This document shows, in pieces, positions 40,278-45,534 of a DNA stretch of 45,534 nt (its first letter is position 1; every line of letters begins with the position of its first letter). The notes beneath the pieces were generated by a model. The model was not told the origin of the DNA. It saw only the letters and a program-made list of their open reading frames with translations, and ran no database searches. The position numbers and the translations under genes are program-made. The DNA comes from Actinomycetes bacterium (GTDB taxonomy: Bacteria; Actinomycetota; Acidimicrobiia; Acidimicrobiales; RAAP-2), in contig JAJZEN010000104.1 of NCBI GenBank assembly GCA_021828545.1, forward strand, positions 313 to 45,846, read 5' to 3'.

Positions 40278-40360
40278 AACGTTTATGCCTTATGAGTCGG
40301 GGGTCCCGTTGCGAGCCGTCAACGTGACGACCCACACGATCAGCGTCGCTGACCGAAGTC

Positions 40361-41311
40361 CTATCCTAGCAGGACAGACGACGAGGGGGTAAATGTTTGG
40401 AAGATATCCCGACTCCGGTCCACGTCACGGTCCATCTGAGCGAGCAGGTCCTCCAGGGACGCGAATCTCTGCTCGCCGCGTAGCCGCTCGAGGAAGGCCA
40501 CGTCGAGGACGCGGCCGTAGAGATCACCTGCGAAGTCCGGCAGGTGCACCTCGACCAATACCTCGGCCTCGTCGTAGAACTGCGGTCGGGTCCCCACCGA
40601 CACCGCCCCCGCGCGCCACGAACCGTCATCGAGCTGGACGCCGGCGGCGTAGATACCCTGTCCCGGCAGAAGTTGGTGGTCACCGAGGGACAGATTCGCG
40701 GTAGGAAAACCGATCTCGCCTCCCCGACCATCGCCGTGCACCACGTGGCCCCGCAACACGAAGGGGCGCCCCAATACCGCTGCCGCGCGCGTCACGTCTC
40801 CGTCGCGTACCGCGTGGCGCACGGCGGTCGAGCTAAAACGCACCTCGCCCCCGTAGGTGGGCGAGGTGTGAACGCGAAAGCCCCATCGTTCGCCCTCGCG
40901 CCGTAACAAGGCGGCGTCGCCCTGGCGATCACGTCCGAAATGGACGTCGTCGCCGATGACCAGATCGGCCACACCGAGTCGCCCAACGAGTACTCGTTCC
41001 ACGAACGCCTCCGCACTCTCGCGCGCGGACGCCTCATCGAATTCCAGAACGCCCACTTGATCGATGCCCAAACGGGCCAAACCTTCAAGGCGCTGATCAA
41101 GCGTCGCGATGAGGGGCGGGGCACTCTCCGATGAGAGGACCAGCGCCGGATGCGGATCGAAGGTCACGATGCTGGCGGCCGCGTCGTGGCGCTGAGCGAG
41201 GTCCGTCACGTGAGCGATCAGAGCTTGATGTCCGAGGTGGAGTCCGTCGAAGACTCCGAACGCGACGACGCTCGGTCGTTCGAACGTCGCGTCAACCTGA
41301 CTCACTCGCAC
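40361..41311 (-). CDS. ribF: Bifunctional riboflavin kinase / FAD synthetase RibF
   Basis: A 316-residue enzyme that converts riboflavin to FMN and FMN to FAD. The N-terminal adenylyltransferase domain has GVFDGLHLGHQ and later FSSTAVRHAV; the C-terminal kinase domain has GFPTANLSL and GIYAAGV. I chose GTG 41311, six bases after GGGAGG; GTG 41305, in a GTGA overlap with the truB stop, is the alternative, and the longer frame to 41353 lacks support. A weak hairpin at 40338-40354 lies between it and rpsO. Confidence 0.93.
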   Translation of the reverse strand: MRVSQVDATFERPSVVAFGVFDGLHLGHQALIAHVTDLAQRHDAAASIVTFDPHPALVLSSESAPPLIATLDQRLEGLARLGIDQVGVLEFDEASARESAEAFVERVLVGRLGVADLVIGDDVHFGRDRQGDAALLRREGERWGFRVHTSPTYGGEVRFSSTAVRHAVRDGDVTRAAAVLGRPFVLRGHVVHGDGRGGEIGFPTANLSLGDHQLLPGQGIYAAGVQLDDGSWRAGAVSVGTRPQFYDEAEVLVEVHLPDFAGDLYGRVLDVAFLERLRGEQRFASLEDLLAQMDRDVDRSRDIFQTFTPSSSVLLG

Positions 41312-42201
41312 GAGGTCCCTCCCGCGCCCGTGAGGACGATCTCGGGCTTCCACAAGTCACCTCGACGAGTCAGGACGCCGACGAGGGCGCCGCGCGCGTC
41401 GAGGGCGGCAACCTCGCCACCGCTGAAGTGCTGGTCCAGGGCCACGCGTTGACCCCAGCGCATCCTGGCCAGATCATCGTCGCCGAGCGCCACCGATTCC
41501 AGACTCTCGACCATTCGCACCGGGTCCAGCAACACACTCGTGACATCATCACGGCCGGCGAGGCCCTCGAGCGTGTACGCGTCACGCACGTGATGGTGCC
41601 CGCTCGAGACCCGCCGCAGCGCCGTGAGGTGACCGACGGTCCCCACCTTTTGAGCCAAATCGCTCAGCAACACGCGAATGTAGGTTCCCACCGAGCACGT
41701 GACCTCAAAATTCCATTGGTTCGGAGAGGCGCCCGACGAGAGTTGGAATCGGTCAATCACGATTTCACGCGAAGCCCGTTCGACCTCCACACCGGCGCGC
41801 GCTAGTTCGTGTAGGCGCCGCCCCCCGACCTTGATCGCTGACACCATGGGGGGGGTTTGGCGTTGAGCGCCGGACATGGTCTGTGCGATGGCGTTGAGGT
41901 CCTCGAGCGACACGGCGGGCACGGGAGCGCGCTGGGTGACGACCCCGTCGGCGTCGAGAGAATCCGTCGCCACGCCCCACAGGACCGTGCCGACGTAGAC
42001 CTTGGTCTCCGCCTGGGCGAAGCGCAACAGTCGAGTGGCGTTGCCAACGGCGAGCACGAGGAGACCCGTCGCCATTGGATCGAGGGTGCCCGCGTGCCCG
42101 ATACGTCGCTCCCCGAAAAGTTGCCGTAGTCGTCCGACCACGTCGTGGCTGGTGAGCCCCGCGGGTTTATCAATCAGTAACAGACCGCTAGTCGTCGTCA
42201 T
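41302..42201 (-). CDS. truB: tRNA pseudouridine-55 synthase TruB
   Basis: An enzyme of 299 residues that makes pseudouridine 55 in the T-loop of tRNA. The catalytic motif GHAGTLDPMATG places Asp41 as nucleophile; the N-terminal GLLLIDKPAG and later YVGTVLWG are typical. I chose ATG 42201 (MTTTSGLL), which matches family starts, although no strong ribosome binding site precedes it. It overlaps rbfA by 14 bases, so translation may be coupled. Confidence 0.94.
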   Translation of the reverse strand: MTTTSGLLLIDKPAGLTSHDVVGRLRQLFGERRIGHAGTLDPMATGLLVLAVGNATRLLRFAQAETKVYVGTVLWGVATDSLDADGVVTQRAPVPAVSLEDLNAIAQTMSGAQRQTPPMVSAIKVGGRRLHELARAGVEVERASREIVIDRFQLSSGASPNQWNFEVTCSVGTYIRVLLSDLAQKVGTVGHLTALRRVSSGHHHVRDAYTLEGLAGRDDVTSVLLDPVRMVESLESVALGDDDLARMRWGQRVALDQHFSGGEVAALDARGALVGVLTRRGDLWKPEIVLTGAGGTSCE

Positions 42202-42547
42202 GGTGCAGTCGACGCAAGACGTCCTCGACCGCGTTGCCACTCGCGATCGCCGGGTCCGCCATGAACGACAATTTCGGAGTCCGCTTGAGACGGGTCTGGG
42301 CGTTGACCGAACCCTGGATATGCGCCCGACGTTCCTCGAGCGCCTCGGCGGCGCCAGTCTCGAGGGAATCGAAGTACACCATCGCCTGACGCATGTCCGG
42401 CGTCGTCTCCACCCCGGTCACCGTCAAGAACCCCAGACGTTCGTCAACGTCACTCAGGCGCAACAATTCGTCGGAGATCACCTCGCGCAGGATTTGGTTG
42501 ACGCGCGCTGAGCGCGGGTAGGGGTGATGACTCGAGGAATGGGCCAT
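42188..42547 (-). CDS. rbfA: Ribosome-binding factor A
   Basis: A 119-residue KH-like protein that assists late maturation of the 30S subunit. The N-terminal SARVNQILREVISDELLRL helix and FLTVTGVETTPDMRQA strands are characteristic. Length is normal for the family. ATG 42547 lies three bases after the infB stop and the end overlaps truB, in the standard infB-rbfA-truB order. Confidence 0.94.
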   Translation of the reverse strand: MAHSSSHHPYPRSARVNQILREVISDELLRLSDVDERLGFLTVTGVETTPDMRQAMVYFDSLETGAAEALEERRAHIQGSVNAQTRLKRTPKLSFMADPAIASGNAVEDVLRRLHHDDD

Positions 42548-42550
42548 GAA

Positions 42551-45241
42551 CTAGGCCGTTCGCGGAATCTCGCGCTCTTCGAAGGTCTCGATGATGTCGC
42601 CCTCCTTGAGATCTTGGTAGTCCGACAGTCCAATGCCACACTCAAAGCCCGACTGCACCTCACGGGCGTCGTCCTTGAATCGACGCAGCGACGTGATCGA
42701 ACCCTTCCAGATAATGGTGCCCTCGCGCAAGAATCGTACCTTCGAGCCTCGAGTGATGACTCCCTCTCGCACCAAACAACCGGCGATCGCGCCAATACGC
42801 GGCACTCGAAAGACTTCACGCACCTCCGCCTCGCCCGTGACCACCTCTTCGTAGACCGGCGACAACAGGCCCAGCATGGCGGCCTCGATCTCTTCGATCA
42901 ATTTGTAGATGATCTCGTAGGTGCGAATCTCCACGCCCTCGGATTCCGCCAGGTCACGACTTCGGCGATCTGGTCGGACGTTGAATCCGATGATCGTCGC
43001 GGTCGACGCCTTCGCCAATTGCACGTCGTTCTCGGTGATACCACCCACGCCACGATGCACAATGACCAACTTGACGTCGTCACGTTCGAGTTTGCGCAAC
43101 GATTCTGTACAGGCCTCGAGCGACCCCTGGACGTCGGCCTTGAGCACGATGTTGAGCGTCGCGGTCTCGCCACGCTGGATCTGCTCGAAGAGGTCCTCGA
43201 GTCGAGCACCCGACGCCGAGGCAACTGGCTGGTGGCCGACCAAGCGCACTCGCTGGGCACGCGCCTCGGCGAGCGAACGAGCATTGCCCAGGTCCTGGGC
43301 GACGCGCACCTCGTCGCCCGCGAAGGGCGGCTCGGAGAAACCCAGAATCTGCACTGGCGTGGACGGCCCAGCTGATTTGATCTGCTTCCCCTGGTCGTTG
43401 ATAAGCGCCTTCACCTTACCGAAGGCGGCTCCGGCGACCACCGGATCACCCACCTGCAGTAGGCCCGACTGCACCATGACCGTGGCCACGGGGCCGCGTC
43501 CCACCTCAAGGTTCGCCTCGAGCACCGTGCCCGTCGCGCGTCCACTGGGACGCGCTGAGAGTTCGGCGAGTTCCGCCACGAGGAGCACCTGTTCCAAAAG
43601 GTCCTCAATCCCCAGGCCCTGCAGCGCGGAGATCTCCACGGTGATCGTGTCGCCCCCCCACTTTTCGGGGACCAGTCCATGATCACTCAATTGCTGCAGG
43701 ACCCGATCAGGGTTCGCGTCCGCCTTGTCGATCTTGTTCACCGCGACGATGATGGGAACCTCGGCGGCCTTGGCGTGATTGATCGCCTCCACCGTTTGTG
43801 GCATCACGCCGTCGTCGGCGGCCACCACCAAGATCACCACGTCGGTCACCTTCGCTCCGCGCGCGCGCATCGCGGTGAAGGCTTCGTGTCCCGGGGTGTC
43901 GAGGAAGGCGATGGGCTTGGCGTGCCACTGCACCTGGTAGGCACCGATGTGCTGGGTGATGCCGCCCGCTTCGCCGGCGACCACGTTAGTTTTGCGGATC
44001 CGATCGAGCAACTTCGTCTTGCCGTGGTCCACGTGACCCATCACCGTCACAACCGGTGGGCGCGGCGCGGCTTCGATCTCTTCGTCCATCTCCTCTTCGT
44101 CGAAGAAGCGCGCCAGCAACGCGGCCTCTTGTTGCTCGCCCGGGTCGACCATCTTGACCGACGCTCCCACTTCGGCGGCGTAGAGCTCGATCATGTCATC
44201 GGTGAGCCCCTGGACCGCGGTGACGATCTCACCCTGCAAGAAGAGGAATCGGATGATGTCCGCGGCGGAACGATTGAGCTTGGGGCCCACGTCCTTGGCC
44301 GTCGATCCTCGTTCGATGATGATGTCGCCGTCGGGCACGGGCGCCGAACTCGGCTGCCAGGTGGTCATCTGGGTCGGCTCGAGCTCTTCGACGTTGCGAC
44401 GACGCCGACGCGTGGTCTTTCGTTGGGAGCCTCGGGGGCCACCCGATCCACGATTTGCCGGACCGCCACGACCGGGACCAGCGGCGGCACCGCCCGCGGG
44501 AGCGCCGGGACGCGCACCCCCAAATCCCGCTCCGCCACCCGGGCGCGAAGGGGCACCGGGACGAGCGGGACCACCGGTCGAGGGGCGCGCACTCATGGGT
44601 CGCGCACCCGGACTCGACGGACGACCAGTGAGACCACCCGGGCCGGACGGACGACGAACGCCCGGCGGCGGCGGGATCGGTCGGCCCGAGGCGCTCATTG
44701 GTCGCCCCGGCGGCGGCGGAATCGGTCGGCCCGAGGCACTCATCGGCGGGCGCGTCGCTCCCGGGGGAGATTCTCCCGTGTCCGCACTCGAGGGCCGTTG
44801 AGTGGGCCGAATGGTCGTGGGGCCTTCACTGGGCGCTACTCGCGGTGCCACGGGTTTGGGTGGGGCCACCACGCGACTGCGGACCACTCGCGGTGCCTCC
44901 GCTGGAGGTTCCGCGACAATAGCGGATACCGACGCCGGTGCCGGTGCCGGCGCCTCGGTAACTGGTGGGGCCGCGTCGACGGATGCCGGTGCGGGCACGT
45001 CACTCGCCGTGCCTCGAATGGAACGTCCCACCTTGCCCTTGGTCGGCTCCTCGGGCGCGACGGCTCGCCGTAGGCCTTCGACATCCGCCTTACGACGGAT
45101 GCGGTCGGCCTGGGCGTCCTCGATCGAAGCGGAAGGACTCGATGCGCCGATGCCCAATGTCTGGGCCAGTGCGAGCAACTCTTTGCTCGTTAAACCGAGC
45201 TCCTTAGAGAGCTCGTGTACCCGGATCTTCTTCTGCGCCAA
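42551..45241 (-). CDS. infB: Translation initiation factor IF-2
   Basis: An 896-residue GTPase that brings initiator tRNA to the 30S subunit. An N-terminal IF2_N helix ([20 protein letters not shown]) is followed by a long Pro/Gly/Ala/Arg linker to about residue 290. The G domain has [14 protein letters not shown] and NKID motifs, and domains II-IV complete the protein. I chose TTG 45241 because AAGGGA lies five bases before it and homologues begin close to this point; a GTG at 45280 would add 13 residues. The linker contains a 15-residue tandem duplication, listed separately. Confidence 0.95.
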   Translation of the reverse strand: MAQKKIRVHELSKELGLTSKELLALAQTLGIGASSPSASIEDAQADRIRRKADVEGLRRAVAPEEPTKGKVGRSIRGTASDVPAPASVDAAPPVTEAPAPAPASVSAIVAEPPAEAPRVVRSRVVAPPKPVAPRVAPSEGPTTIRPTQRPSSADTGESPPGATRPPMSASGRPIPPPPGRPMSASGRPIPPPPGVRRPSGPGGLTGRPSSPGARPMSARPSTGGPARPGAPSRPGGGAGFGGARPGAPAGGAAAGPGRGGPANRGSGGPRGSQRKTTRRRRRNVEELEPTQMTTWQPSSAPVPDGDIIIERGSTAKDVGPKLNRSAADIIRFLFLQGEIVTAVQGLTDDMIELYAAEVGASVKMVDPGEQQEAALLARFFDEEEMDEEIEAAPRPPVVTVMGHVDHGKTKLLDRIRKTNVVAGEAGGITQHIGAYQVQWHAKPIAFLDTPGHEAFTAMRARGAKVTDVVILVVAADDGVMPQTVEAINHAKAAEVPIIVAVNKIDKADANPDRVLQQLSDHGLVPEKWGGDTITVEISALQGLGIEDLLEQVLLVAELAELSARPSGRATGTVLEANLEVGRGPVATVMVQSGLLQVGDPVVAGAAFGKVKALINDQGKQIKSAGPSTPVQILGFSEPPFAGDEVRVAQDLGNARSLAEARAQRVRLVGHQPVASASGARLEDLFEQIQRGETATLNIVLKADVQGSLEACTESLRKLERDDVKLVIVHRGVGGITENDVQLAKASTATIIGFNVRPDRRSRDLAESEGVEIRTYEIIYKLIEEIEAAMLGLLSPVYEEVVTGEAEVREVFRVPRIGAIAGCLVREGVITRGSKVRFLREGTIIWKGSITSLRRFKDDAREVQSGFECGIGLSDYQDLKEGDIIETFEEREIPRTA
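44661..44748 (-). repeat. 45-base tandem repeat in the infB linker
   Basis: A 45-base unit occurs twice in direct repeat with three mismatches in the first 40 bases. It encodes two copies of a 15-residue element, [13 protein letters not shown] plus two residues, in the disordered IF-2 linker. The period is a multiple of three, so the frame is kept. Copy number probably varies between strains. Confidence 0.85.
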
Positions 45242-45286
45242 AACATTCCCTTGAATCGTGTGCTCGCGGTTCGCAAGCACAGTTCT

Positions 45287-45534
45287 CTATTCTTCCACAA
45301 CTACAACCATTTTCGAGCGCTGCGCGACCTCACGCAACGCTACGACGTCCTCGGCACCCAGCGAACGGCGCAGGGCGCGCGACGCGTGTGCCAGGGTGAC
45401 GCCCGAGCCACACTCCCCCGCGCGACACCACCAGAGCCCCCGACCAGTGCCGCGACCGACATACCAGACCCCGTCGAGGCTCCTACCCACCCGCTGGAGG
45501 TACTCGTCCCCTCGGCGTTGGCGGCACACGACAC
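45287..45534 (-). CDS. ylxR: YlxR-family RNA-binding protein, 5' end outside the window
   Basis: The frame runs in from the right edge with 82 whole codons, reading VVCRQRRGDEYLQRV, then GRGTGRGLWWCRAGEC and ASRALRRSLG. These match the DUF448 / YlxR pattern of a Cys-rich start, a GRG-x-WxC motif and a C-terminal basic helix. The first Cys of the motif and the start codon lie beyond base 45534. It usually sits between nusA and infB, and infB follows here 45 bases later. YlxR proteins bind RNA and are linked to transcription control of RNase P and other genes. Confidence 0.85.
   Translation of the reverse strand, partial: VVCRQRRGDEYLQRVGRSLDGVWYVGRGTGRGLWWCRAGECGSGVTLAHASRALRRSLGAEDVVALREVAQRSKMVVVVEE

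Noticed and set aside
43679-45073. 464-codon plus-strand frame opposite infB
   Set aside because: It is antisense to clearly coding IF-2 sequence and is rich in Arg/Gly/Thr, as expected for a high-GC shadow frame.

Overview
The window is high-GC chromosomal DNA that is almost fully coding, with very short intergenic gaps. It looks like an actinobacterium, probably outside the Streptomyces and Mycobacterium lineages; Acidimicrobiia is my best guess. This is inferred from actinobacterial-type SOS boxes (CGAAC-N4-GTTCG), a lexA/LysM/nrdR gene set, a mycoredoxin-like domain, a Gram-positive type DapE, tRNA genes without encoded CCA, and the ftsK / rnj-dapA-dapB / pnp-rpsO-ribF-truB-rbfA-infB-ylxR order. 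No rRNA, IS element, prophage or CRISPR array was seen.

Layout. 0-7 kb: tRNA-Val, a DnaQ-like exonuclease, a NagD-like HAD phosphatase and a heterodimeric ABC exporter, diverging from a mycoredoxin/thioredoxin-reductase fusion. 7.1-8 kb: a 600-base gene-free stretch with two hairpins, tRNA-Cys and a 58-residue membrane protein. 8-12.1 kb: an L,D-transpeptidase converging on dinB, then a PIG-L deacetylase, nrdR and a LysM/membrane gene behind two LexA boxes. 12.1-19.5 kb: a leftward block livKHMGF - MoxR-type AAA+ ATPase - HEXXH/VWA protein. 19.6-20.3 kb: lexA with its own two LexA boxes. 20.3-33.1 kb: a long leftward run ftsK-dacA-thrB-rhtA-miaB-miaA-dapF-hflX-dapC-dapD-dapE. 33.2-45.5 kb: a siderophore-interacting flavoprotein, then leftward rnj, dapA, dapB, pnp, rpsO, ribF, truB, rbfA, infB and a partial ylxR.

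How the genes work together. The whole succinylase route to meso-diaminopimelate (DapA, B, D, C, E, F) is present in two clusters, next to two peptidoglycan enzymes (a D,D-carboxypeptidase and an L,D-transpeptidase). MiaA/MiaB modify A37 of tRNA. The infB-rbfA-truB-ribF-rpsO-pnp-rnj group covers translation initiation, ribosome maturation and RNA decay. lexA and the LysM gene form an SOS module in which both promoters have the same architecture.

Most notable. (1) The lexA - LysM division inhibitor - nrdR neighbourhood known from mycobacteria and corynebacteria is split here by about 7.5 kb carrying liv and MoxR/VWA genes, with both halves keeping SOS promoters. (2) DapF has Ser73 where the family has a catalytic Cys. 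(3) A mycoredoxin-like domain is fused to thioredoxin reductase. (4) A MoxR ATPase and a HEXXH-plus-VWA protein sit at the end of the liv operon. (5) A perfect 22-bp hairpin separates livK from livHMGF.
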